64,000 nt of DNA from Gnetum montanum (lineage: Eukaryota; Streptophyta; Gnetopsida; Gnetales; Gnetaceae), in assembly GCA_015680685.1 (NCBI GenBank), contig MNCI01003613.1, forward strand, positions 629,336-693,335. The letters are read 5' to 3'. The translations under genes were made by a program, and so were the position numbers. A model generated the notes under the pieces. The model searched no databases, had not been told where the DNA came from, and saw only the letters and a list, made by a program, of their open reading frames with translations. This document shows, one piece after another, positions 45,321-57,480 of this stretch. The stretch's first letter is position 1; each line of letters opens with the position of its first letter.

Positions 45321-46017
45321 TTTTGATTTGATGTTTTTCTTGTTAAAATGATTATGTATACGATCTATGTATCGTGTGGGGAACATTGTACTAATTTGTA
45401 ATTTGACTTTGATACATTTATACAATTTTTTTTTCGGTTGAGTTTTCTGTTATTCATTTTTTTGTTTGAATTTTGATTTTGTTTGAACATTGATAAGCAT
45501 AGATTTAAAGTGAAAATATTTTTTTTTCTTTTGGCTGTTTAAATGTAAACACGATGCAACAGTGTAAAATGTTTTTGTTCATTTTGTAATTTATGTGTAA
45601 TGCACAAAGTAGGAATGCAAGTAGGAATGTAATTGTAATTGAAGCATAATCGTGTAAAAGGGGAATGTGAAGGAAAACTGTAACTGATAACGCAACAATG
45701 TAGGTGTAAATTCGAACTATGAACTTGAATTGAGAGAAAACAAATGTAAGAAAATGCTCTAGTTTAAGGCAATCTTGTGCCATGCACATATGTGTGTCAG
45801 TTTAAAGTCATGACGGACTGTAATCTTGATGTTCTAGTTTAAGGCAATTTCAAGCCCCATGCACTAGCTTAAGGCCATTTCGAGCCATGCATAAACAAGG
45901 GAAGTTTCAAGTGATACTGGTAGGTTTCTTGACAAATCAGCCATTTCTGTCTGTGGCTAGTTTTATGTCGTTGCAGACATGTGGTAGTTTAACATCATTT
46001 TGGACAATGAATGTAGC
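45321..46017 (-). repeat. Element A spacer between the antisense gene and protease
   Basis: AT-rich DNA (45320-45700) and then degenerate spacer repeats at about 45757-46010 (agtttaaggcaat, agcttaaggccatttc, agttta/acatc). No gene. A TTA microsatellite is just upstream in the last intron (45186-45204). Confidence 0.6.
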
Positions 46018-47385
46018 TTATTGGTTTAGTAATTTTTTGAGTTTTCTTAATTTAACATTAGGAGTGGCATTAATAGGTATGATCCTGTACTCAGTGTCCC
46101 CTTTGCTGATCACGTTGAACAGTAATTCAGCCCAAGGGACGTCTGATGGAACAAGCTCTATGTTGGTGTCTTCTAGTGTTTTCGTATGTTCAGTAGTTTC
46201 AATGTTTGTTGTAGTTTCTAGGTTAGGCGGTATATGTACAGTTTCAGGTTCAGGTGTTTCTGTGTTAGGAAAAGTTTCTTTTACGTCTGATGGATCATTG
46301 TCTATTGGTCGTGTGCAACTTTGTTTTTGCTTTGTCTAATCCTGTTTAGGTTCTTCAAACTTAACCTCCGAGCCTTGGTTTGTATCTATATGTGACAAGA
46401 TGGTAGGTGTAGTAGCCTCCCCATGTATAATGATTTCACCACCTTCATAAGGTAGGTGGATCTCTTTGTGTATAGGGGAAGAGACTGCTTTGAGTTGGGC
46501 CAACCAGGGTCTTCCTAATATTAAATTAAACCCTGGCATTTCATCAATGACAACAAAGTTAGTAGATGTGGGGAATTGATCCCCTGATATAAAGTCCAAA
46601 GTTATGGTGCCTTTTACTACTATGCGTGATCCACTAAACAATTTTAAACATGTGGTGGAGGTCAGTCTAATTAGTTCTATAAGCCCTAATTGTTCAATAA
46701 TGGGATAGGGTACTACATTTGTGGTGTCTCCGTCATCTACATGCACTTGATGTATTTTGAATTGGTTTACTTGTATCGTTATGAACATAGGTGCAGTTGT
46801 TACTTCTCCTATTTTCTCATCAATTTTGATGTTGTTAGTGTGGAAGCCTAGTGATTTAGAAGTTGATCCTTGAGGCAAATACATTACCACATGAATAGAA
46901 GGTTCATTTGGAGGTAAGTCTTCGCTTACTAGGATTCATGTCAACATGCGTACTAGGGCTTCACGATGAGTTTGAGAAGTTAACATCAAATCATATAGGC
47001 TTAATGAAGTGTTTTTCTGTTTAAGTGCCTGTGTAACCTGTGTTAGGGCTATTTCTAAATCTTTATCATTAGGTGCATGTTTGTTAGTGGTTACTTGGTC
47101 CATCATGCCCAATAGTTTTATCTCATGTGTAGCTGGTTTGACATTTTCTTCCATAACCATTGATTTGGATGCATCATGTATTATTGATGATTCTCCCTTA
47201 TAGCTCATGTTTGGTTCATTATTAGATGATGTCATGGGTACTGCACTTAATGGAGTAGGCTTGGGGAGTCCTAAGGCAAGCTATTGATGTTCTTTCTCCA
47301 ATCGTTCCCATGTGAGCTTGTCTGCTAAGCGTTCCCGCATGTGGCGCAGGGGAAGATTTGGTTTCTAAACATCAGGTTGCTTTGA
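46018..47385 (-). pseudogene. Element A protease
   Basis: Main open part 46890-46336 with VDDGDTTNVVPYPI, VIDEMPGFNLILGRPWLAQL and IHKEIHLPYEGGE; a linker ORF at 47235-46936. A stop at 46336 precedes a conserved C-terminal segment ending KLRKLKKLLNQ and stop at 46018. Confidence 0.86.
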
Positions 47386-50301
47386 AACCTTTATGACGTA
47401 TGGAGTAGGACAGGGTTGTGATCGGGTGGTTGAAGGTGGTTGAGTGTCAGGTTGTTGAGTGTTAGGCTACCTAGGCACCCTGATAACGTATGGGGTACGT
47501 TAATTTTGTGTTTGCATAATGGAAGGTTGGTGGTTATCAGGATGTTCAGGTATCTTGACAACATATGGCGTTGGTCTTGTTGGGGGTTGCACCTTCATAG
47601 TTGCAACTATGGGTGGCACCTGAACTACATAGGGAGTGAGCTGGGTTAGAGGTTGTGTGTTTGAGGTTTTAGCAGTAGGAGGTACATGCACCACGTATGG
47701 TTTATCTTGTGGTGGTATGGTAGAGGTTGCCACTGTGGGGGGTATTCGGATGACATATGGTCTTTGCGGGGTAGGCGGGTTATATTGAGGGTATGATGAT
47801 TGAGGTGTGGGTGTTTGTGCAGTAGAAGGAATATGAATTGTGAAGGGTCTCTTAGGTGTTTTTTGTTCATTATCTAAATAAATGGTGTTAATCCTAGGTG
47901 CTTCTTGTTCATTATCTAAGTAGATAGTGTTAATTACATATGGTGCTTCCATAGTATTTAGTGGGTTCTTATATACGCCCATGGATTGGTTTTGCGGTTG
48001 GACTGGGTTGGACTCATCGAAAGTTATTTCGCCCCTATCTATCATTCATTGGATGTCTTGTTTCAGGGCAAAACAAAAATTAGTACCATGCCCATTACAT
48101 TGATGGTACTTGCAAAACCTATCGAGTCTAAAGCCTTTTGGGATAGGAGGCTCATTAGGTGTGGTCAAGCTTGGATTCTTGACCAATTCACAGAATCGAT
48201 CATGTCTTTGAATAGCTGTAGGAGACATCTACTTGTGTTTCATCATTCCGTCATTCAAAATTTGGTCAAATAGTTGAGAAGGCTTTGCAGGCAGTGGTGT
48301 GTATTGAGAGGGATATTTCCTCTCAAAGTGTTGGGCATGACCTGTTGTAGCAGTTTGCAATGTAGAAGGTTTGAGTGCAATAGTGGAAGCTGGTCTAGCA
48401 TAGTTAGTAGGGGTTGTAGGTAGTTTGTCTTGTTGTCTTGTACTCGTTTGTTGTGTTTCTGCTACTGCTGCTATAGTTGCCTTAGCCTTTTCTTTGCCTT
48501 TCTTATTATGTTGGTTTCTAAAGGCTAAATAGGCTGGATCATGATTGTTTTACGCAGCTTCTTCAATATTCTTTATTTGTACAAATGTTTGGCTAAGAGT
48601 GCATGCGTTAAGATAGTATAGTTTGGACTTTACAAAATCATTAACAATCCCCTTTAGAATAGTGAGGAGGTAAGTCTCCGAGATTGGCTCATGGAGCTCA
48701 TTGAGGGCAGCACTCCACCTTTGAATAAATTTTTGAATAGGTTCAAGCAGTGCTTGCTTGACCTGTATGAGGCTATCAAGTGTTGCTTCAGGCTTCAAGT
48801 TATACCTGAACCTAGTAATGAACTTGTGTAATAAATATTCCAAAGAAGCTATGGAGTTTCAGGGCAAAGCCCAATACCAGTCAAGTACTCTCCCTGTGAG
48901 GGACATGGGGAATACTCGCAAGATGGCATGTGGCCATGCTTGAAGCAACATGCACTCTAGTCTAAACATTACAAGATGGGCGTTGGGGTCTGTTTCCCCA
49001 TTGTATTTGGTTAACGTGGATAGGAAAACACCTTTAGGTAATGTTAAAGGTGGAATTGAAGAGTTGATAGGGTCATCTTGATAGAAATCTACTATCTTAA
49101 GCTCTTCATTGGTAGCTGTTTTGAGGCGCTTGACTTCATCAGTTAGCTCTTACATCAGCTTTTTGGCTTCAGCCCAGTCTTGGACACTAGGCAAGATAGT
49201 AGATTGATTATGTTGTGTTGTATACAAGTTAGATTGTTGCACAGTGGGCTGGAAAGAGGAGAGTTGAGTGGTTGGAGGTTGTGCTTGTGGAGTATTCATG
49301 GTAGGTGCTACTAAGGGTAGCATACTGTAAGGAAAGGATTGTTGTTGTTGTTGTTACTGTATTTGAGGGATATTCATGGATGGAATTGTAGGAGGTGGTA
49401 TGTTGTAGTGAGGGGGTTGATGCAGTTGCATACTGGTCATAGCCCACTGCCCAGTCATATTTTGTGGGGGAACACCTTGAACTTGTTGAGTTGAAGTGGT
49501 GAAGGGTGCCTCTTGAGTTTGGATCCGTGGTATATAGTGCGTGGATGTAGAAGCTGGTATCACATACGACATCCCGATCACTCGGGGTGGGAAAGTTACT
49601 CCCACATTAGTTTGAGGGGGGTGTTGTTGGGGTTGTATTTGTAAGAAAGGGGGTGATGTGGTAATGGGAGGAATAGTGGTGATGGGTATATTGAATTGGA
49701 TATCGATCACTGGGAGAGTGGGAATAAGAGTGAATGGTTCCTATTGAGGCACATGTGCTTGAGTGGTTTTAAATGAATGGAGAGACATAGTATCCCCCAT
49801 GAAGGGATGAAATAATGGGTTTGCGTAAGTGTGCAGACTGAGAGTATGGTATGAATCCTCATGTTCAAACTATGTTGCAAAGTCATCCTCCTCTTCTAAT
49901 TGAGGATTTACTATGGATTGGTCTTGAGATTGACTTTTTACCAGGAGGAGCTATGAAATGAGCTCAGAGTAGTGCTCAGGAAGGAGGATGATGTCATATG
50001 GGGAGGGGATGAACTCATGTCCTCCCTTATGAACCAATTCATATTGTTTCTTGGCCTCCAGTTTAGTTTGATCTACTACCAAGCCGGCTTGGATCTTCAC
50101 ACATATGAAGTTATACTATTCTTGTGTTATGACATTGAATGATGGATTCTTTTCTTGCATTCTAAGAGATCGACGAAGTCCTCCCAGGGGATTAACCTCA
50201 CTGTGGGCCCCTATAGGTTGCATAATGAGTATCGGCATCGTCGTGGGGCCAACAATATCCAAAATGGACTTGGTTGAAACATTGGTGTTGGCAATATTCA
50301 T
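47386..50301 (-). pseudogene. Element A gag with PYVV-repeat linker
   Basis: Start ATG 50301 (MNIANTNVST), N-terminal motif LRRSLRMQEKNP. A Gln/Pro-rich middle region (49700-49200) is followed by the capsid core (VLDWYWALP, RFRYNLKPEA, IQRWSAALNELHEP) at 49100-48600. The zinc knuckle CKYHQCNGHGTNFC lies near 48100. About seven PYV(V/I) repeats lie at 47900-47500. Numerous single stops (for example 49923, 48550, 48049) match Gln, Trp or Arg codons in C. Confidence 0.88.
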
Positions 50302-50957
50302 GATGAAAAGGTCGTAAGTGTAACTAGGTGGATGGGAGACAATGTCAAGGTGTACAGGTGAGGATATGGCCAAATATGAAATAGGTATACTTATCAGCGT
50401 ACACTTAAGTTGGAAGCATGCAGCCTGTTTACACAGCGTATGGACTGGGTCCCAGCGTACAGGCTTCAACAACCAGTGTATAGAAACTGGTCACAGTGTG
50501 TAAACTGAGGTCATGGCATGCAGACTGTAACTGTCAGCGTAAAGCCAGAGTGGTCAACATGTTGCAAGTGGTTATAGAGTGTAGACAGGGTCTACAGCGT
50601 GCAGGTATGTTGGGCAGTGTGTAGACAGGGTCTACAGCATGCAGGTATGTTGGGCAATGTGTAGACAGGGTCTACAACATGCATGTACATTGAGCAGTCT
50701 GTAGACAGGGTCTAGAACGTGCAGGTATGTTGGGCAGCATGTAGACAGGGTCTAAAGCATGCAGGTACCTTGGGTAGCGTGTAGACGTTGAGAATGCTGT
50801 AGAATGAGACAGATATTTGAGAGGAAAAAATTAGATTTAATGTTGATGTAATGTAAATCTAAGAAAACCAGGTGGTAGATCAGAGGCATAGGGGGTAGGT
50901 GCATGAGATCAGGGTAGATTTAAACAGTTTCATGGCCCTCCTTCTAGCACCATTTTC
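50302..50957 (-). other. Element A leader: primer-binding site and 40-bp tandem repeat
   Basis: PBS is the complement of 50936-50952 (TGGTGCTAGAAGGAGGG), matching plant tRNA-Asn apart from C to T at the fourth base. Five tandem 40-bp units lie at 50581-50780, each starting gtagacaggg, followed by a partial unit. The rest has cagcgtRYaga words and no gene. Confidence 0.8.
50581..50790. repeat. 40-bp tandem repeat, five copies plus a partial
   Basis: gtagacaggg begins at 50581, 50621, 50661, 50701 and 50741, and gtagacg at 50781, an exact 40-bp period. Each unit contains the imperfect palindrome GTAGACAGGGTCTAC. Copies differ mostly by transitions. Confidence 0.95.
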
Positions 50958-52450
50958 TGTACTGTCTGAAATCGTTGATGCAAGGCTGGAATGAAACAAA
51001 CACCGAGAGATCTACAGATAGGCACAGAAGACTCTACCTTCACTTGAGGGTGAGCTAGAACTAACGAAGGTAGAGTACCTTGGGTGGTCCACATGCGGAT
51101 CAGACAAGGATTTTCCCAAACATATGCCAATGTGCAATGCGTTGGGTTATATGTAAACAACGTAATAAGCGTGAACCAAAACATAAATGTGCAGGGATGT
51201 AAAAAAGAGGTAAACAAGAATGAACAAAAACTATAGCAAATCTTAGCCAAAAATGTAGCAATATTATTGCATGATGAAAATTACAATGCACCGGTCTAAA
51301 CGCGGTTGTGGATCTGGCACAAGGTGGACAAAGAGCCCCAGTGGATGCAGAGGGGTGATGGTATGCTGGTTTAGACTACAGGCACAACATGGAGGCTATA
51401 TGCTTAGTGTGCAGGGTCCAAGTCCAATGTACAGGATGGGTGTTCTAGATGTTCATAGCACCAATTGCCCAAATTTTTGCCAAGATTCTTTTAATTTTTC
51501 GAACCCTGATCTAGTCAAAAATCTGGGTTTTTTACAAGTTTGGGCATTAAATTCAGATATGAGAGGGGATGATTGGCTATGGGACACTATAATTTTAGAT
51601 CGGGTTACATGTGGAGCATCAACCGAGTGCAGCAGAATGAAATTTTACAAGTGTACAGCGTGAACCATGCTAGTGTGTACACACTGGGCGTATAGACTCC
51701 GCACGCTAGACAGCGTATGGGTAAGCACGAAGAATTTTTAAGCAAATTTTGAACTGTGAAGCTAGTTTTCAGGATGGATTTGGATGCCTGATGTCCTGAG
51801 GAAGCTGCCTATCGATTTTGGGCTCATTTAACCTTGATTTGATAGGGTTTTAGGAGGCTCCAAAAGTGTACATGTTGGGCATGAAAGTGCAACTTTTCCA
51901 AGTCACAAATTGATTTTTGGGAGCCTAAGATGATGTTTGATAGTTTCCCTACCTCTGGGAGTTGATTGCCTATGAAAATCATGCTCTGAGTGTTTGTTTT
52001 GGTCTGCCTATGATGGTACATGCTGGGCGTGCGAGCCAGCGTGTAGGCATGAAAACCCATTATTTGGAGCCCAAAAGTTGAATTTCAGGTACCTGAGAGC
52101 TATTGGGGACCCTTAGGAAGGTCCTTGGGGGTCCAAACGCTCAATTCTGACATGTTTTGACTCATTTTTGGGGCTCAAAAGTTGTTGCATGTTGAGTTGT
52201 ACGCTGGGCGTGCAGGCCTGTGTGCATGAAGTATACTTAGTCAAAACTAAGTGTTTTGAGTTTGAAACCTGCATTTCTTGTTGCCAGATTTTGATGTAGT
52301 CTCCAATTAATCTTAGGGAACTCTTTCTTGTTCAATTGTTGCTCCATTTGATGCTTTTTTTTAGGCTTTCAAGCTTGGTCATGCTGGGGACCAACATGAC
52401 TTAGCTCAATTTCTGCTACAAGTGTTAGCCAAACTTTTTGTGGTATTTCA
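50958..52450 (-). repeat. Element A 5' LTR (1493 bp)
   Basis: Plus-strand ends tgtactgtctgaaatcg and gtggtatttca correspond to the C LTR ends tgtaccacctgaaatcg and gtggtgtttca. Shared internal landmarks include accttgggtggtcc and cttagtcaaaactaagtgtt. Most of the middle is not alignable by eye with C. Its 3' partner is off the window. Confidence 0.85.
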
Positions 52451-52840
52451 AGAAGGATGGAGAGAAGAGAATGGAATGGAATCCCAAGAACAAGGTGGTG
52501 TACAACCCCTTGTGTGTTTCATGGTTAATGTGACTTAGCAGATCCCATTCCAAGTCCAACCTCAAACAAACCACATCCAGTGACTTTGCATTAATGCATT
52601 CGGCCAATCCATCCCCTTGAAGTAACGAGAATGCCTTCACCCAAGCTGCCACTACCATTCCGATGAAACAAAGGAGGAGAGAATGGGAAGTGAGAAGGGC
52701 CTTAGTTAGAGGGAACATTTTTATTTTAGTTCCATAACTAGTGCTTGTAGCCCAAATGACTATTTTGTCTAAGGGGTGTGCTTTGAATTATCACGCAAGA
52801 AAGATCATGGAAAAGGGAAAGATAAACATGAAAATTGGGG
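52451..52840 (+). other. Sequence between element A and element D gag
   Basis: No gene, PBS or LTR end recognised. It may be the leader of element D, or unrelated DNA. Confidence 0.4.
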
Positions 52841-54600
52841 TCATCATTAGAGCAGAGGAGGAGATCGACACCAGAGTGGTGGTAGTTCTCCTTCCTCTTC
52901 TCCATCTTCTTGTTCCATCTTGTATTCACCAAGTTCTAACTCTGATCGCAACTATAGTAGGAAGGATCAAGGTGATGGCAATTGAAAAGACTAACAGGGA
53001 CAACATGAGGAAAAGCATGACCAATCATGCAAGTCTCTTTGTCAAGAAAGGAGAGGCAGCCGAAATTTCCATAGATGTCATGGCCAACAACAGGACTATG
53101 ACTTGGATGAACTACTACTAGCTACTCAAAGCATGCTTAACATAGCCGAGGTAGTTCAAATACCCAGTAGGCACTTGAAAGATAGTTAGATCAAGTGCCT
53201 TGACATGAACAATATCCCAAAATTTGAAGGGGGATATAATTTTGATCCATAGAATTAATTGTAAGCATTTCATGATGCTTGCACCCTACAGAATATAGAT
53301 AATGATTGGAAAAAAATTAAGCTATTCCCCTGAACACTCATTAAGGAAGTGGAAAGTTGGTACTAGTCTTTGGAACTAGAATCAATATGACGATGGAGCA
53401 TGATGCTGGAAATTTTCAATGGTAAATACCAAACCTACTCCAGAGTGGCTAATCTGAGATGATAGATTCAAGGGTGGAAATAGGATCATCATGAACCCTT
53501 GGATGTAGCCATGGGCAAATGTTACTTAATTTTATACTAATGCCCTAGTCATGGCTACTCTTGGTGGGAATAGCTCTGCCATATCATAGATGGGATTTGC
53601 TTTGAAACAAGAAAGACCCTAGGCATTTATGCTCAGGGATGGCTATCTAAATTGAGGGCCCATCAACTACAGTGTCTCATTGAGAATGTGGCCAAAGAGG
53701 AAGGGGAATTAAGGAAAAAAGAAAGTGTAGAAGAGTATACTCGGGACCATTCCATCAAAAAGAAGGAAGTCCAATTTTGTGAAGAGGAAGAATCACCACT
53801 GGATGTAGTGGTGAACCAAAAAACCTTTCCCATAAAAATTTTTCCTCTAAAATTTTGGCCAAGGTTAACAAGATGTGGGATTATTTGGATGAAAGGTTCC
53901 AAAGTGTCCTAATAATCATAGAGAAATCCAAAGAGCGAAGTAATGAGTGAGATCGGATAAGAGAAGAGAAGCTAAACATGCCTACCATAAAGGTAAGGGC
54001 AAAGTTACTATGGCAAAATGGGTTGCAAACTTTGACACAAAGGAGGATGATGGTTATGACATATGCTAGTACAAATATCCTAAGGGGTGTTACCCAGTGG
54101 TGTCACATTTACAAGAGTATGGGATGTATGCGTTGAATCCTCATTTCGAAAAAAGGAAAACACCCTAAAGATTGCCTTATCCACAAGGAAATTCCAGGTA
54201 GTTCCACCAGCAACAAGGATATTATCTAAGTGGAGAACCACTACAACCCTATGAGTATTACCAGCAATGACAACATCTACAATCGTGGGGGATGCCACCT
54301 CCAAGGTAGTAGTATCCTTACCGACAGCCAGATCCTTACGAGTACTACATTTAGCAACCAGTCTTCCCACGGGACTCTTATAGTCATGCACCATTTCAAA
54401 CTCATTACTACCCCTTGGAATACTTTCAAACACAATCTCCATCATCTAGGAGGGAAAATCTACATCTATACTATCCTCCGTCACCTTCTCCTACCATACC
54501 TACTCATCAATCCCTCACTCAGCTACCTCCTACTCCACTTATGTAGGGAGAGATACCACCACAGCCATAGCAACATAATGCCATGAGGGCTATCAACTTA
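52841..54600 (+). pseudogene. Element D gag (heavily decayed)
   Basis: A Ser-rich start, then a segment reading NNIPKFEGGYNFDP at about 53200 typical of the start of a plant gag capsid, then degenerate capsid with frequent stops and the open stretch 53652-53912 (basic/acidic, KKKEVQF). The region 53990-54600 is low-complexity (Gln/Tyr/Pro when read through frames). Assignment rests on position before protease. Confidence 0.55.
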
Positions 54601-54779
54601 TAGCTAGCTTCTTAGCTGAGTGGACCAGAATCAAAATCATGGAAACACCCTTTCTTCCAACCTAATATCCCAAACATACCTTCACATTCAACTATGGCCA
54701 ATGCCTTTGAACCTCCAATTGCCTCCATCATTCAACCCTTTGAGCCACCTTCAAGCCAAACACCCTCCAAAGTACAAAC

Positions 54780-55380
54780 CAGTATGCCAACACACGTTAT
54801 GATGGACTAGATAAAGGTAGGTCATTTTCCTCAGAAATTGATTGATTCGGGAAGTCCCCTCATATACCTTCAAGTGGCAGAAAACGAGCCATGCAAAGCT
54901 CTCTTGGATTCGAGGTCAAGTTTTAATTTGATTTCACACAATATGTACAAGAATTGGAACCTATCCCTGATGAAGAAAAGCAACATTTGGCTTGTGTTGG
55001 CAAACCAATTCATAACTATTCCCTTGGGATTGGTAGAAGATATCGTGACCACTGTTTGTGGGTGGTCCTATCCTACTAAGTTCTTGGTCATCCAGGTTGA
55101 TAATTATAAGGGGAATTTCTCAATCATAATGGGGAGAGCATGGTGGATGCACGATTGGGACTCCAAGACCTTTCCCTCGAAATTTCAAAAGAAAATTCTT
55201 TTAGAAGTATCGAGAAGAAGTGCATCCCATGCATCGCATACAGTGACTCCAAGTGCAACTATGTGTAGTAACTTTGGTCCGTTAAGTGGGCATCCATTCA
55301 AGCATGTAGTCAATGTGTCAAAGAATCATAGATTCAACGATGTCTATACACAACAGCCATGAATCAAGAAGGCACCCAGT
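54780..55380 (+). pseudogene. Element D protease
   Basis: Open at 54838-55362. KALLDSRSSFNLIS corresponds to the aspartic protease active-site region of Athila elements, but D-S/L-G is altered to D-S-R. It continues with a GLVEDIV segment and NFSIIMGRAWW, the second conserved loop. Confidence 0.7.
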
Positions 55381-55439
55381 GGTTGACCGCTAACTCTAAT
55401 AGCAGCACTCTATGCATGGAACCATCTAAGGGCTTTGTA

Positions 55440-56036
55440 TGTGCCTATATAGAAAGCATGGATGAATTGGAAAATGTCCATTAACAAGTCTCTCCTATTG
55501 ATGACAACGATGATTGGGGAAAGCTACGGATCCTTGAAAGCTTTTGATAAGAGCCCCTAGAATTGAAACTGTTATCAGCCAATCTAGAGTATGCCTTCTT
55601 GTAGAATGAAAAGCTGGTAATCATCAATGACACTCTTGCTATTGAACAAAAGAAGAGACTGCTAAAGATGGTGAACAAATGGGTGGTTGCTTTTGCATGA
55701 CCATATCCTGAACTGACTGGAGTTGACCCTAGGGTATGCTAACATCAAATCTATATCAACCCATCCATGAATCCATGACAATAGCTATAAAGATGATTGA
55801 ACCCCAAGCTGAAGCAGATCGTTAAGGATGAGATTGAACAATTGCTGAAAGTAGGGTTCATCTATTCTGTTGCAGATAGCGAATGGATTAACCCACTCGT
55901 TATAGTGCAAAAGAAGGGTGGTAAATGGAGAGTTTTTATAGATTTCCAACTACTGAATATGGCAACCTTCAAGGATCACTTTCCACTTCCATTTGTGGAT
56001 CAAGTGTTGGATACTATTATAGGGCATTGTTACTAG
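55440..56036 (+). pseudogene. Element D reverse transcriptase with internal deletion
   Basis: NPKLKQIVKDEIEQLLKVGF, a KKGGKWRVFIDF segment and KDHFPLPFVDQVLD are the fingers of an Athila-like RT. The reading stops at GHCY (56036) and the next homologous residues belong to the RNase H connection, so roughly 500 bases including the catalytic YVDD are deleted. Confidence 0.82.
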
Positions 56037-56040
56037 ACTA

Positions 56041-56489
56041 GGGAATGTGAGTCTACATTCCAAACACTCAAAAAAAAACTTGTAGAGACTCCATTTCTAT
56101 GGGAATCCAACTGGTCCAGACCATTTCACATCATGACAGATGCATCTAATTATGCATTGGGAGTCATGCTTACATAGTTGGATGACCAGCGACATCCATA
56201 TTACATCCACTATGCTAGCCAAATCATTGTGGGTGCTCAACTCAATTACACCACCACTGAAAAGGAATTGATAGTGGTGGTGTTCACCTTGGAAAATTTC
56301 CAACACTATGTGCTCGGATACAAGGTGTTTGTACATACTAACCACAATGCCATCTGGTTCCTTATGAACGAACCAATGGTAAGTCCTTGTATCATACAGT
56401 GGCTTGTGATCCTTCAGGAATTTGATCTTACCATGTTTGACAAAAATGGAACTAATAATGTGGTTTCTGACCACTTATCTTGGTTATGA
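56041..56489 (+). pseudogene. Element D RNase H
   Basis: FHIMTDASNYALGVML, YIHYASQIIV, NYTTTEKELIVVVF, VFVHTNHNAIWFLM, and VVSDHLSWL, a near-complete Ty3 RNase H with a stop after MLT (56177). Ends at 56489. No second RNase H follows, unlike A, B and C. Confidence 0.85.
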
Positions 56490-56589
56490 TGGGATAGCAT
56501 AGAGGAGGAGGAGCCACTCTCCTACCAATTTCTAGATAAAATCCTCTTCGCTAGTGCAATCACCAAGGAAACACCCATAGGATCAACTT

Positions 56590-57480
56590 GGTTTAGTGAT
56601 ATCCTTACTTATCTCTCAACACAAGATATGCCAAAGAAGTGGAATCATCGAAAGAAACAACAATTTCTTCATAGGACCAAGCACTTCATGGAAATCAACA
56701 AACACCTTTAGAAGGTGTGTGTGGATGGCTTGGTTTGATGGTGCATCCCTGATGAGGATAAACTATGTGTCCTTCAAGATGCTCATGAGGGCCCTTGTGG
56801 GGACCACTATGCTGGGTGATGCATGGTCATTAAAATCATGCTTGTAGGATATTACTGGCCTACACTTTTTAGAGATGCTCAATGGTACGTCTGCTCCTAT
56901 GAACGCTATTAGAAAGATAGTGGGATGATAACACGAATGGAGGAACCTCAATAGTGGATCCAACCACTAGAACCCTTCGATATTAGGGGCATTAACTTCA
57001 TGGATCCCATCACACCCATGTTCAATAGAAAGGCATATATCATCATCATAGTATACTACTGTACGAAGTGGACAAAGGTGACAGCTGTCACTGAGTGTTC
57101 CTCAACAACAACCGCACGATTTGTTCAACAACAATTTGTGAATAGGTTTGGGGTGCCACGTGCACTCATTTTAGATAATGGAACTCACTTTACAAGTAAT
57201 ACTTTTTGTAAACTCATGTAGCACTTGGGGGTTGAAGATAAATTTACAATACCCTACCACCCCAAGCCAACGGGCAAGCCAAAGTCACAAATAGGGTACA
57301 AAGATCCTAATTAGGACCATTAGCAAATATAGGAGGGATTGGAGCACAAAATTTAATGATGCCCTCTAGTCCTATCATTTGACATGGAAACTTCCTATAG
57401 GCTACTCTCCTTATGAGTTAGTGTATGGGAAACTACCAAAACTTCCAATTTGGGTAGAACTCCGAACACTATCTACTACT
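56590..57480 (+). pseudogene. Element D integrase
   Basis: Zinc domain remnant DAHEGPCGDHY near 56780 with later Cys residues, then core INFMDPITPMFNRKAY (57000), YYCTKWTKV, and RFGVPRALILDNGTHF. After a stop at 57219 the C-terminal part degrades. Confidence 0.82.

Larger units (their letters stand above)
1..52450 (-). mobile_element. Element A: OTA-clade Ty3/gypsy retrotransposon, outermost of the nest
   Basis: Read right to left. It has a 5' LTR at 50958-52450, PBS at 50936-50952, gag 50301 down to about 47400, protease to 46018, an antisense spliced gene (5946-6446 continued at 41666-45320), RT, two RNase H domains and integrase (4852 down to 1380), a 3' UTR, and a PPT at about 11-26. Only the first ten bases of its 3' LTR (1-10) lie in the window. 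Element B splits it inside exon 2 of the antisense gene. Without B and the duplicated target, about 17.2 kb of A is in the window. Every coding part has stops, so it is a dead copy. The left target duplication is outside the window; the five bases after the right end are agaag. Confidence 0.9.

Noticed and set aside
46187-46339. Host gene fragment candidate on the plus strand opposite A protease C-terminus
   Set aside because: The minus strand reads as the conserved protease tail; the plus-strand reading is a shadow.
50581-50790. CRISPR-like array
   Set aside because: The units are contiguous with no unique spacers, and the context is a eukaryotic retrotransposon leader.
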